DNA of 64,000 nt from JAGVDM01 sp964642315. GTDB lineage: Bacteria > Patescibacteriota > Gracilibacteria > Peribacterales > Peribacteraceae. The position numbers were made by a program, and so were the translations under genes. The stretch spans positions 496,001 to 560,000 of the forward strand of contig CAZXOG010000001.1 in the NCBI GenBank assembly GCA_964642315.1. The letters run 5' to 3'. A model generated the notes under the pieces. That model was not told the DNA's origin. It ran no database searches and worked only from the letters and a program-made list of their open reading frames with translations. Below, piece by piece: positions 55,260 to 63,271 of the stretch. Every line of letters starts with the position of its first letter. The stretch's first letter is position 1.

Positions 55260-56318
55260 ATGCCGGCCGCGCATCTCCTCACGGCACCGCTCCTCGCGTT
55301 CACCGCCTGCGCGGCGCTGCACTGGATGGCACGCGCCGTCTTCCCCGCAGTCGGCCTGCTGGATTATCCGCAGAGGTACGGCCTCTCGCGCAAGCGGCTC
55401 CCCTACCCCACCGGCATCCTCGCGGTCATCACGTTCCTCGGAGCAGTCGCCGCGTTTGCGCCTCCGGACACACAGCTCACTGGCGTCGCACTCGGGAGCG
55501 CGCTCCTCGCGTTCGTGTGCTTCCTCGACGACCGCATGCAGCTCCCCGCGCTCGCCCGGCTCTCGGTGCAGATCGCCGTGGCGCTCGTGATCTTCCTCCT
55601 CGGCACACGGATCTACACCATCACGAACCCGCTTGTCGCGGAAGGCATCCTGGATCTGGATAACTGGGTCATCATCTCCCCGATGTTCGCGAATCCCCCC
55701 GTGCTGAGCGGGCTCTTCACGGTGCTCTGGCTGCTCCTGACGATCAACGCGCTCAACTGGTTCGACGGCATCCCGGGGCAGGTCTCGTTGCTCTCCCTCA
55801 TCGGCTTCCTCACGATCGGCCTCCTCGCGATAAGCCCGCGCGTGGAACACCTCGACCCGGCGGGACAGGCGGCGCTGGCACAGCTGGCCTTCACGCTCGC
55901 GGGGATCGCGGCGGCAGGGCTGCTCTTCGATTTCCCACCAGCCAAAGTGCTCATGGGCGACACGGGAGCGATGTTCTTCGGCCTGCTCCTCGGCGTGCTC
56001 ACGATCTACGCCGGCGGCAAGGTGGCGACTGCCTTCCTCGTGCTCGGCGTGCCGCTCATCGACAGCGCCATCGTCATCGTACGGCGCCTCGCCTCCGGCC
56101 GATCGCCGCTCAGTGGCAGCAGCGACGGCGAGCACCTGCACCACCTGCTCCTCGCGCGCGGATGGAGCGAGCGTCAGGTCGTGCTCCTGTCGGCAGCCAT
56201 CGGAACCGTCTTCGGTTCCATGGCGCTCTTCCTCTCCACGCAGGGGAAATTTCTCGCGGCGCTCCTGCTCCTTGCCCTCATGATCGGCTTGCACTTCTAT
56301 GCGAAGAAAAACAACTAG
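55260..56318 (+). CDS. Polyprenyl-phosphate sugar-1-phosphate transferase (WecA/TagO/MraY superfamily)
   Basis: This integral-membrane enzyme starts a lipid-linked glycan by moving a sugar-1-phosphate onto undecaprenyl phosphate. The 352-residue protein has about ten hydrophobic helices. The superfamily motifs are FLDDRMQLPALARLSVQ (DD motif), TINALNWFDGIPGQVSLLS (NxxNxxDGxxG type), LMGDTGAMFFGLLLG, and the SSDGEHLHHLLLARG histidine loop near the C-terminus. It is distinct from MraY at 25 kb. It probably feeds the GT4 glycosyltransferases of this region. The start is set by the bidirectional promoter. Confidence 0.9.
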   Translation: MPAAHLLTAPLLAFTACAALHWMARAVFPAVGLLDYPQRYGLSRKRLPYPTGILAVITFLGAVAAFAPPDTQLTGVALGSALLAFVCFLDDRMQLPALARLSVQIAVALVIFLLGTRIYTITNPLVAEGILDLDNWVIISPMFANPPVLSGLFTVLWLLLTINALNWFDGIPGQVSLLSLIGFLTIGLLAISPRVEHLDPAGQAALAQLAFTLAGIAAAGLLFDFPPAKVLMGDTGAMFFGLLLGVLTIYAGGKVATAFLVLGVPLIDSAIVIVRRLASGRSPLSGSSDGEHLHHLLLARGWSERQVVLLSAAIGTVFGSMALFLSTQGKFLAALLLLALMIGLHFYAKKNN

Positions 56319-56365
56319 CGGATAGCCACTATCCACTTTCCGCCCGCCGCTCCCCCGCTCCTGTG

Positions 56366-56695
56366 ATGCTCTTCCACCTCATCGTCTACGTGCCGGCCAA
56401 CGCAGCCGATACCGTCCGCAACGCAATGGCGGAAACGGGAGCAGGCAGAATCGGCAACTACGACAGTTGCTCTTTCTCGATGCGGGGAACCGGCCGGTTC
56501 CGCCCGAACGAGCAGGCTCATCCCGCCATCGGAAAAACCGGCGTGACCGAAGCTGTGGAGGAAGAACGCATCGAAGCGGTTGTGGCAGAAGAACTGCTGC
56601 CAGCAGTGCTGCGAGCGGTCACTGCTGCGCACCCCTACGAGGAACCGGCGATCCACGTGCTGCCCATGCGCGATTACCACGAGTGGATGGCTTAG
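56366..56695 (+). CDS. NIF3/YqfO-type (CutA-like) small domain protein
   Basis: A 109-residue protein that matches the ferredoxin-like domain inserted in YqfO/NIF3 family proteins: FHLIVYVPANAADTVRNAMAETGAGRIGNYDSCSFSMRGTGRFRP, IGKTGVTEAVEEERIEAVV and TAAHPYEEPAIHVLPM. It lacks the flanking GTP-cyclohydrolase-like metal domains, so it stands alone. The ligand is unknown; the family resembles PII/CutA folds. It lies 47 bp after the WecA-like gene and may be co-transcribed. Confidence 0.82.
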   Translation: MLFHLIVYVPANAADTVRNAMAETGAGRIGNYDSCSFSMRGTGRFRPNEQAHPAIGKTGVTEAVEEERIEAVVAEELLPAVLRAVTAAHPYEEPAIHVLPMRDYHEWMA

Positions 56696-56789
56696 GGATA
56701 GGGATTAGGATCATCGGGCTGGGGCTGGGAAGACTTTGAAACTTGGAAGCCCGGAGGCTTTGGAGTTTCCCCTAACCCCAGACCTGACT

Positions 56790-58331
56790 CTACGGCTTGT
56801 ACGGCATCGGCGACGCCAGCACGTTGAATGGTTGCACCTGGATCACGAGCGTGCGCTGGCCGCGCGGGAGCACCTGCACCGTCGCCTTGCCCCTGGTGAA
56901 ATCCCGCTCTTTGAGCACCACCGGACGGAACTCCGCCGCGCCGAACGCGGCACGCAGATACAGATCCTGCATCCACGCAGACACCTGTGTGAGCGGCCTG
57001 CCGTCTTCGCCAAGAAGAGTGACTGTCACCGTCTCCCACCCGCGTCCCGCGAAGGAGCCGTCGTGCGTGACCGCGACGGAAGCCACAGTTCCGGCGGCAC
57101 TGGAGGCTTGCGCCGTCGCCACGCCCTCTGCATCGGCCGTCACGACGGTCTCGCGATTCGTGATGACCGCATCTGTCGCGTTCTGCTGCACAACTGTCCG
57201 GCTTTCCTGCTCCTGCTGCACCGCAGGCGTTGCGTACCGCATGCGGGAGAGGCGGGTACGCGCACGCTCGGCAGTGCGCGTGCGCAGGCGGGCGATGCGC
57301 GTGGAGAGCGAGAGGCCCGCCTCAGATTGCACTGTCGTCTTATCCGGGACTTTCCCTGCGGAAGAGGAGCTCCCGCCCTGTTGGTATCCCGTGGTGCCAT
57401 CCGAAGTCGCAACGAGCGTCGGAGCAGCGTAGTTCGCCTGCACGTAGAGCATGGGGCTCACCGTAAAGAGCAGCACGCGGTCCTTCCCAAGCCCACCATT
57501 CACAGCGGCATTCGTGGATGAGAAGCCGGCCGCACGCAGCTCCGCCGTGGTAAACGGCCAGTAGGGATGCCACGGAGCATCCTCGCGATCGATCTGGAAG
57601 TGCAGGTGCGGACCGCTGGCGTTGCCGGTCTGACCGGAGAGCGCGATGCGCTCGCCTTTCTGCACCACCATGCCCTCCTCCACCAGCACGGCACTCAAGT
57701 GCGCGTACGCCGAGTAGAGCGTCACGGACCGGCGCGGCTTTGCGGGATCGGGAACATTCGGGTGACGCAGAACGACGACTTTGCCGAACCCGCTGTCCTC
57801 CCTCACCTCGGAAACGATGCCATTCGCAATCGCCCGAACTGGGGTACCAACCGGCACGCGGATATCCACCGCAGGATGGGAACCGTCGCCGTCGCCACCG
57901 GTCGCGTACGCCCCGTCGTAGCCAACGGAGTACACCTGACCGATCGAGGATTCCTCCAGGTGCTCGCTCTGCGAAGAAGGATTGTACGGAGGCAACGGCA
58001 CTAGGAGATCCTCCGGCACCTGCTTGAACGTGTGCACGTGTGGATCGCCGCCGTACTTGAGTGCCCACTCACGGTAATTCGGAACCTTCTCGATGGGGGA
58101 AACGACGCCGGTGTACGCGATGTACGCGTCGCTCCCCTCCCCCCACACGGAAGCCCAGAAGACGTACCAGCCGTGCTGCCCCACCATGTTGCCCACGAGG
58201 AACGCAACGATGGAGAGCGTCGCAATCCAGAAGGAAGACCTCTGCGCGAGAAAGACGATCGCATGCGGTTCTCTGCGCCTGTAGAGAGGTGTATGGTGGA
58301 AGCGCACCTTCGGTGGTCGCTTTGTTCGCAT
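56790..58331 (-). CDS. M23 (LytM-type) peptidase, membrane-anchored
   Basis: A 513-residue envelope protein with an N-terminal anchor (about residues 30-48, IATLSIVAFLVGNMVGQHGW). A peptidase M23 domain covers about 150-270, with first metal ligands in GSHPAVDIRVPVGTPVRAIANG (H-x3-D), YAHLSAV, and the HLHF pair in GNASGPHLHFQID. All zinc ligands are present, so it is probably an active peptidoglycan hydrolase. The C-terminal 230 residues carry a Ser/Thr-Arg-rich linker and a beta-rich domain ending at the C-terminus with ERDFTRGKATVQVLPRGQRTLVIQVQPF. ATG at 58331 is chosen; a TATAAT box at 58354-58359 gives a leader of about 16 nt. Confidence 0.88.
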   Translation of the reverse strand: MRTKRPPKVRFHHTPLYRRREPHAIVFLAQRSSFWIATLSIVAFLVGNMVGQHGWYVFWASVWGEGSDAYIAYTGVVSPIEKVPNYREWALKYGGDPHVHTFKQVPEDLLVPLPPYNPSSQSEHLEESSIGQVYSVGYDGAYATGGDGDGSHPAVDIRVPVGTPVRAIANGIVSEVREDSGFGKVVVLRHPNVPDPAKPRRSVTLYSAYAHLSAVLVEEGMVVQKGERIALSGQTGNASGPHLHFQIDREDAPWHPYWPFTTAELRAAGFSSTNAAVNGGLGKDRVLLFTVSPMLYVQANYAAPTLVATSDGTTGYQQGGSSSSAGKVPDKTTVQSEAGLSLSTRIARLRTRTAERARTRLSRMRYATPAVQQEQESRTVVQQNATDAVITNRETVVTADAEGVATAQASSAAGTVASVAVTHDGSFAGRGWETVTVTLLGEDGRPLTQVSAWMQDLYLRAAFGAAEFRPVVLKERDFTRGKATVQVLPRGQRTLVIQVQPFNVLASPMPYKP

Positions 58332-58353
58332 GAGTGGTGTTTGTATCGTTACT

Positions 58354-58363
58354 ATTATAGAAT
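58354..58363. promoter_or_regulatory. Overlapping divergent -10 boxes (M23 peptidase / TsaE-HD)
   Basis: TATAAT on the minus strand (58354-58359) and TAGAAT on the plus strand (58358-58363) overlap by two bases in the 50-bp gap between the two starts (58331 and 58382). Confidence 0.55.
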
Positions 58364-58381
58364 ATTTTACGAAATTAGACA

Positions 58382-59383
58382 ATGGCTGAGCGCATTGAAA
58401 TTCGGCTCCAAAATCACGAAGAAACGCTGTCCTGTGGCCGTAAACTTGCAGAGTCGCTCTACGAACCCGCCCCAACGATCCTGCTCACCGGGGAACTCGG
58501 TGCCGGGAAGACGACCTTCCTCCAGGGATTCGCGGAAGGCCTCGGAATCCCCAACCGTATCACGAGCCCAACCTTCGCGCTGGAACAGCAGTACCGCACG
58601 CAGGAATGGGGGGAACTCCTCCACCTCGATCTCTACCGGCTGTCGCCGCGGGACGCGCAGGAACTCGTGGCGCATTCGGATGAACACGACGGACTGCGCT
58701 GCATCGAATGGGCGGACCGCCTTGCCCGCGCGCCGGGCAAACCGCGCATCAGGATTCACCTCGCAGAGGAGGACAACGGCAGAATGCTCTCGGCGGATTT
58801 CGAGGACGTCAGAATTCCCGGCCGGGAAGATGTGGAGACCTGGCGAAAGGAAATGCAGCTCCCGCAGAACATCGCCGGACACTGCGATGCTGTTGCGGAC
58901 TTCTGCGACATGCTTTCGGCAAAGCTCTTGATGCGCGGCGACATTGTCCGCCCACGTGCGCTGCGGCGTGCCGCGGAAGTGCACGACATGCTGCGGTTCC
59001 TGGATTTCCATCCCGGTTCCGCACACTTAAACCGCGACATCACCGAAGCACAGCGCGAGCATTGGCGCAGTGTCGCCGGAAAATTCGCCGGAATGGGCCA
59101 CGAGGCAGGGTGCGCCGCATTCCTGCGGGAACGCGGATATCCGGCAATTGCCGCCATCGCGGAGTCGCATGGCCTGCGGGGAGCGGAACCGCGGACGATC
59201 GAACAACGCCTGCTCTTCTACGCGGACAAGCGCGTGCGGTTCACTGAAGTCGTGAGCCTGGAAGAACGCTTCCGCGACTTCCGGCAGCGCTACGCGAACG
59301 GCAAGGAAACGCCGCAGTCACGGCAGTGGCACCGTGAATGTGAGGCACTCGAACGGTCGCTCTTCCCCGAGGGGGCTCCGTAG
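58382..59383 (+). CDS. tsaE: TsaE ATPase fused to an HD-domain phosphohydrolase
   Basis: The N-terminal 135 residues are TsaE, the ATPase needed for t6A modification of tRNAs reading ANN codons. Walker A is LTGELGAGKTTF (about 35-46), with SPTFALEQQY, LLHLDLYRL and CIEWADRL. The remaining 200 residues read as an HD-type phosphohydrolase: H167 in IAGHCDAV, the HD pair in AAEVHDMLRFLDF (H201-D202), MGHEAGCAAFL (H240), IAESHGL, and D282 in FYADKRV. The total of 334 residues is about twice a normal TsaE (150-160). The partners TsaB, TsaC and TsaD are not in the window. A TAGAAT box lies 18 nt upstream of ATG 58382. Confidence 0.88.
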   Translation: MAERIEIRLQNHEETLSCGRKLAESLYEPAPTILLTGELGAGKTTFLQGFAEGLGIPNRITSPTFALEQQYRTQEWGELLHLDLYRLSPRDAQELVAHSDEHDGLRCIEWADRLARAPGKPRIRIHLAEEDNGRMLSADFEDVRIPGREDVETWRKEMQLPQNIAGHCDAVADFCDMLSAKLLMRGDIVRPRALRRAAEVHDMLRFLDFHPGSAHLNRDITEAQREHWRSVAGKFAGMGHEAGCAAFLRERGYPAIAAIAESHGLRGAEPRTIEQRLLFYADKRVRFTEVVSLEERFRDFRQRYANGKETPQSRQWHRECEALERSLFPEGAP

Positions 59384-59393
59384 GGGAAACCTG

Positions 59394-59990
59394 TTACGCC
59401 GCACCCGGCATCAGCTCCGCGAGGATCACGATGCCGATCACGCGCGGTTCGGCACCGGTGAACTGCGGCGCGAATGCGAGGAGCAGTGCGCACGCCGCGA
59501 TTGTCGCAACGTAGAACCGGTCGCAGAACGTGAACCCGCGGTGTGCATCCGGACGCACGCGTTCGACGAAGTGCAGCGTCTCCGCAATGATCTTCAGCGA
59601 ACCTTCGAAGAGATCGGAACTCTTCGCGAGGAACAGGACGAACCCCAGGAGCGATGCCTCGGCACGGAGAACGCCGCTCATTCCCACGATTCCTACCATG
59701 TGGTGCACGTACACGGAGAACGCGAGAGCGACGGCGAAGAGCGTGCATTCGATGAGGTTTTCATGGAACGCGGCAAGGAGCGGAATCCATGCGCCGCGCC
59801 GCGCCTGCCAGCGGAACTTGAGGACATCGAGGGCAACATGAAGGCATACGACGACCGCAAAAGCCCCGAGGTTCAGAAAGAACGCGGCGCACAGCGTGAG
59901 CACGAGGTACGCGACGTAGAATGCCGGCAGCCTGTCGTGCCCATCGATGAACGCTCGCACGCGCGCAGCAACAGAGTATTCGGAGTGCAT
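59394..59990 (-). CDS. Hypothetical multi-pass membrane protein
   Basis: A 198-residue protein with about five hydrophobic helices (about 22-42, 45-60, 78-100, 105-130 and 158-185). Histidines lie at helix ends (VYVHHMVGIVGM). No family is recognised. It is convergent with the TsaE-HD gene, 10 bp between stops. The promoter TATAAT at 59999-60004, with TTGTAC 17 bp upstream, lies 8 nt before the ATG. Confidence 0.7.
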   Translation of the reverse strand: MHSEYSVAARVRAFIDGHDRLPAFYVAYLVLTLCAAFFLNLGAFAVVVCLHVALDVLKFRWQARRGAWIPLLAAFHENLIECTLFAVALAFSVYVHHMVGIVGMSGVLRAEASLLGFVLFLAKSSDLFEGSLKIIAETLHFVERVRPDAHRGFTFCDRFYVATIAACALLLAFAPQFTGAEPRVIGIVILAELMPGAA

Positions 59991-59998
59991 TTGGAATT

Positions 59999-60027
59999 AT
60001 TATACAATAAAATTTGTTTACGTACAA
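59999..60027 (-). promoter_or_regulatory. Leaderless promoter of the membrane protein gene
   Basis: On the minus strand TTGTAC, a 17-bp spacer and TATAAT (59999-60004) precede the ATG at 59990 by 8 nt. Confidence 0.65.
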
Positions 60028-60043
60028 TTACTATAAATGGCTT

Positions 60044-61330
60044 TCAGGAGCGAAGAAGATGGCGAACATTCTTCAATCGCTCGCGAACTTCCGCCTCGAA
60101 CCCCCGATCCGTCGGCTGGTAGAAATTCTTGGGGGTCATCCCCATGGGGAAGTAGTTCGCCTGCACGATGCCGCCGTCGTAGTCGTGCGGGTACTTGTAC
60201 CCCTCGTGGTAGCCCTGCTCGCGCATGCCCTTCACCGGCGCGTTGCGCAGGTGGTTCGGCACTTCGAGCGTCGGCTGGCGATCAATCGCGACTTTCACGG
60301 CGTCCTTCGCGCGAGTGACCGCGTTGCTCTTGGGCGCCTGCGCGAGATACACGCACGCATGGGCGAGGAAGAATTCCCCCTCCGGCAAGCCGACCATCTC
60401 GAACGCCTGCCACGCGCTCACGACGATCTGCAGGGCGCGCGGATCGGCGTTCCCGATATCCTCGCTCGCGAAGATCGCCATGCGGCGGAAGAGGAACCGC
60501 GGCTCCTCCCCGCCCGCGAGCATGGAGAAGAGCCACACGAGAGCGGCATCCGGGTCGCTGCCGCGAAGCGTCTTAATGAAGGCCGAGACAGTGTTGTAGT
60601 GATCCTCGCCGGATTTGTCGTACCGGCGGTTGCGCTCGCGGAAGAGCTGCTCCGCATCCGCAAGGGTGATGCGCTCACCGATGGAGAGCACCGCGAGTTC
60701 CAAAGCATTGAGCGCGATGCGCGCGTCGCCATTCGCAATCGCTGCAAGATGCGAAACGGCGTCATCCGCCATGCGGATCCTCCCTCCGTACCCGCGTTCA
60801 TCCGCGAGCGCGCTCTTGAGGATCGCCACAAGGTGATCAGGCTTAAGCGGCTGCAGCAGGTACACGGTGGAACGCGAGACGAGAGCGGCATTCACCTCGA
60901 AGTACGGGTTCTCGGTCGTTGCGCCGATGAGGATGACGGTTCCTGCTTCCACATACGGCAGCAGGGCATCCTGCTGGGCCTTGTTGAAACGGTGGATTTC
61001 ATCAATGAAGAGTACCGTGCGCTGCGCGAATGTCGTGAACCGCTGCTCCGCCTCGGCGCACACGGCCTTCAGCTCCTTTACTCCGCTCAAGACCGCATTG
61101 AGCTGGGTGAAATGCGCTTTCGTAGCATCGGCGATCACGCCAGCGAGCGTCGTTTTGCCCGTCCCCGGGGGTCCTGCCAGGATCACCGAGGATAGTGCAT
61201 CGGTCTCAATCGCAACCCGCAGAGGCTTGCCTTCGCCAAGCATGTGCTCCTGGCCCACGAATTCCGCAAGTGTGCGCGGACGCATGCGGTACGCGAGTGG
61301 AACCTGCGGGAGCGTTGCACGAGGGGGCAT
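60044..61330 (-). CDS. rarA: Replication-associated recombination protein A (RarA/MgsA)
   Basis: RarA is a clamp-loader-like AAA+ ATPase that acts at stalled forks. The 428-residue protein begins PLAYRMRPRTLAEFVGQEHMLG, the RarA/RuvB-like N-terminus. It has Walker A AGPPGTGKTTLAG, Walker B VLFIDEIHRFNKAQQDALLP, sensor 1 ILIGATTENPYFEVN, and ALVSRSTVYLLQPL. The C-terminal oligomerisation domain has DPDAALVWLFSMLAGGEEPRFLFRRM. TATCCT lies 9 nt upstream of the ATG. Confidence 0.95.
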   Translation of the reverse strand: MPPRATLPQVPLAYRMRPRTLAEFVGQEHMLGEGKPLRVAIETDALSSVILAGPPGTGKTTLAGVIADATKAHFTQLNAVLSGVKELKAVCAEAEQRFTTFAQRTVLFIDEIHRFNKAQQDALLPYVEAGTVILIGATTENPYFEVNAALVSRSTVYLLQPLKPDHLVAILKSALADERGYGGRIRMADDAVSHLAAIANGDARIALNALELAVLSIGERITLADAEQLFRERNRRYDKSGEDHYNTVSAFIKTLRGSDPDAALVWLFSMLAGGEEPRFLFRRMAIFASEDIGNADPRALQIVVSAWQAFEMVGLPEGEFFLAHACVYLAQAPKSNAVTRAKDAVKVAIDRQPTLEVPNHLRNAPVKGMREQGYHEGYKYPHDYDGGIVQANYFPMGMTPKNFYQPTDRGFEAEVRERLKNVRHLLRS

Positions 61331-61339
61331 GGGAGAAAA

Positions 61340-61345
61340 AGGATA
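61340..61345 (-). promoter_or_regulatory. rarA -10 box, leaderless
   Basis: TATCCT (minus strand) ends 9 nt before the rarA ATG. Confidence 0.5.
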
Positions 61346-61362
61346 GCATGGAAGTGTATACG

Positions 61363-61455
61363 GTATTCAGGGGGGTATTCAGAATACAGGAAGATGCCTC
61401 CCGTCATCCCTGTGTACCGCATACTGAATACTGATCCCTCATACTGTATTCATGG
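61363..61455. repeat. Cluster of GTATTCAG / CTGAATAC motifs
   Basis: Between the divergent rarA and 61493 genes, GTATTCAG occurs at 61363-61370 and 61375-61382, and CTGAATAC at 61424-61431. The second copy is part of a perfect odd palindrome, GTATTCAGAATAC (61375-61387). A related TACTGTATTC is at about 61442-61451. The spacing suggests a multi-site operator or a remnant of repeats. Confidence 0.5.
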
Positions 61456-61477
61456 TGAAAGCGCGCTGCATTCATGG

Positions 61478-61483
61478 TATACT
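61478..61483 (+). promoter_or_regulatory. -10 box upstream of the 61493 gene
   Basis: TATACT ends 9 nt before the ATG at 61493. An earlier ATG at 61487 would start only 3 nt after the box and is less likely. Confidence 0.5.
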
Positions 61484-61492
61484 GGAATGAAC

Positions 61493-61885
61493 ATGGCGGA
61501 CTTCACTACCAGCATGCAGGCTGCAGATAATGCCCCGCTCACCGAGCGGGAGCAGCAGCGCATGGGCGTGCCGGTGGGCGGGAAGCTCAGTCCCGAGCAC
61601 CTCGCCTTCCTCAAGGAAGTGAAACGCCTCATCGAGACGAAGGAGATTGACCCCTACGATCCGAAGACATTCCTGAAGAAGGATGTGTACGACTCTCTCA
61701 ATGAGGAGTGGATCGAGAAAACTGATCTCGCTCTCGCGAATATCGCGGGTCTCCTGCGGCAGGTCTACGAGCTCTTTGTCCGCAAGGACACGCCGGATGA
61801 ATCCCCGCAGTACCAGACGATGATCGAGCAGCTGTGGGACATGAAACAGCGCATCGAGCAGCACCACGACGTCTTTAAGTTCTAA
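61493..61885 (+). CDS. Hypothetical small helical protein
   Basis: A 130-residue protein with no recognised family. It is acidic and mostly helical: LSPEHLAFLKEVKRLIETKEIDPYDPKTFL, WIEKTDLALANIAGLLRQVYELF and QTMIEQLWDMKQRIEQHHDVF. There is no membrane segment. It is followed 10 nt later by another small gene in the same direction. Confidence 0.65.
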   Translation: MADFTTSMQAADNAPLTEREQQRMGVPVGGKLSPEHLAFLKEVKRLIETKEIDPYDPKTFLKKDVYDSLNEEWIEKTDLALANIAGLLRQVYELFVRKDTPDESPQYQTMIEQLWDMKQRIEQHHDVFKF

Positions 61886-61895
61886 CGCCGCAACC

Positions 61896-62201
61896 ATGCC
61901 ACGCACACGGACTCCCGAAGCGGCTCCAGAAACCCCCCGCGAAACGGCGCCACTCGAGGCGTTCAAAGAGGAACGCGGCGCCCTTGACCGCATGGAGGAA
62001 AACGATCCCGCATTCCCGGAGCGCCTCGGTACCGTGCGCGCACAGGCGGAAGTGCTCGACGAGCGCCTGCTCGACACCCTCGCAGTGCGCATTGAGGCTG
62101 ATCCTGCCCTGCGCGGACGCATGGAGGAACTGCACCTCCCATCCTGGCGCCAGATTTCCCACGAACGCGAGGCGAAACCGGAACATCTGCAAACGACCTA
62201 G
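61896..62201 (+). CDS. Hypothetical small charged protein
   Basis: A 101-residue protein rich in Glu and Arg. A disordered N-terminus (TRTPEAAPETPRETAPLEAF) precedes a long helix (about 28-80). No family is recognised. It starts 10 nt after the preceding gene, so the two are probably co-transcribed. Its stop overlaps the convergent miaA stop by 4 bp. Confidence 0.6.
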   Translation: MPRTRTPEAAPETPRETAPLEAFKEERGALDRMEENDPAFPERLGTVRAQAEVLDERLLDTLAVRIEADPALRGRMEELHLPSWRQISHEREAKPEHLQTT

Positions 62202-63148
62202 AGCCAGATAATCCGCGGATCGCCCCGCCACCACGAGAGCTGCCGCCGGGCGTACCGACGGGTCTTCGCAGCAATCTGGGAAACGAGCTCTGCCACGGAT
62301 GCCGGCGCGCCGCTGCGGAGGAAACGGATCACCTCACGGTACCCGTGACTCTTCATGGCGGGGTCTTCGGCTGTACAGCCTTCCGCGAGAAGCCGGCGAA
62401 CTTCCGCAATCCACCCCGCCTTGAACATCTGCCCTGTACGCGCGTCAATGCGCCGGTATAGCTCCTCTCGCGGCGGCGCGACACCGAGGATAAGCAGATC
62501 ACGCGCGTGTTCCGGCGCAGAATGCCCGGAGCGCAGTTCTCCCCTCGGCACCACGTGCGATTTCGGCGATGCGAGGAGCTCGTGGATCTCAAGTGCGCGA
62601 AGAACGTACGGCTTGTTGCGCCAGTCGATCGCGGCAGCAGACACGGGATCTACCTCCGCGAGCCGCCGGTGGAGCACGGCTCCGCCATCTCTGTCGTACA
62701 CGGCGCTCAGGCGCTCGCGAACCGCGGGATCCGCCGGTGGCCCGAGAGTGAGCGCATCGATCACCGTGCTCACGTACAGCATGGATCCGCCGACGAGCAG
62801 CGGTACTGCACCGCGGCCGCGGATACCCTCAATCGCACCCTCCGCCTGCCGCTGGTACCAGCCCGCAGTCGCCTCCTCCTGCGGAGAGAGTACGTCCAGG
62901 AGGTGGTGGGGAACACGACGACGCTCCGGAAGCGGGATCTTCGCGGTGCCGATATCGAGCCCGCGGTACAGCTGCCGTGAATCGGCATTCACGATCTCGG
63001 CATCCATCCCCTGCCCCTCAAGGAACGTCGCGACTTCCAGCGAGAGCGCAGTCTTGCCGCCTGCGGTTGGGCCGAGGATGACAACGAGCGGCTGGCCATT
63101 GCGGGCAAGGAAATCGGTGAGAAGCCGCTGCCAACGGGGGCTTGCCAT
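62198..63148 (-). CDS. miaA: tRNA dimethylallyltransferase
   Basis: MiaA adds a dimethylallyl group to A37 of tRNAs reading UNN codons. The 316-residue protein has the P-loop VVILGPTAGGKTALSLEVA, the signature DSRQLYRGLDIGTAKIP, PHHLLDVLSPQEEATAGWYQ, LLVGGSMLYVSTVIDAL, and the C-terminal RRYARRQLSWWRGDPRIIW. All family blocks are present. The N-terminus starts about ten residues earlier than in E. coli. With the TsaE-HD gene this gives two tRNA position-37 modification functions in the same region. Confidence 0.96.
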   Translation of the reverse strand: MASPRWQRLLTDFLARNGQPLVVILGPTAGGKTALSLEVATFLEGQGMDAEIVNADSRQLYRGLDIGTAKIPLPERRRVPHHLLDVLSPQEEATAGWYQRQAEGAIEGIRGRGAVPLLVGGSMLYVSTVIDALTLGPPADPAVRERLSAVYDRDGGAVLHRRLAEVDPVSAAAIDWRNKPYVLRALEIHELLASPKSHVVPRGELRSGHSAPEHARDLLILGVAPPREELYRRIDARTGQMFKAGWIAEVRRLLAEGCTAEDPAMKSHGYREVIRFLRSGAPASVAELVSQIAAKTRRYARRQLSWWRGDPRIIWL

Positions 63149-63265
63149 ACACAGATGGTATCAAGCGGAGGCATCGGAAACACGGAATGTAATATAAACT
63201 TCACAAGGCAGAACTCGGCAACATTCCTCCGGGGATGCCTACTGCCTGCACAAGCGGCAATTTGC

Positions 63266-63271
63266 TAGAAT
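63266..63271 (+). promoter_or_regulatory. clpP -10 box
   Basis: TAGAAT preceded by TGC (extended -10) lies 36 nt upstream of the clpP ATG. The leader ends TTTCTCCACTCCCAAACC and has no Shine-Dalgarno motif. Confidence 0.55.
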
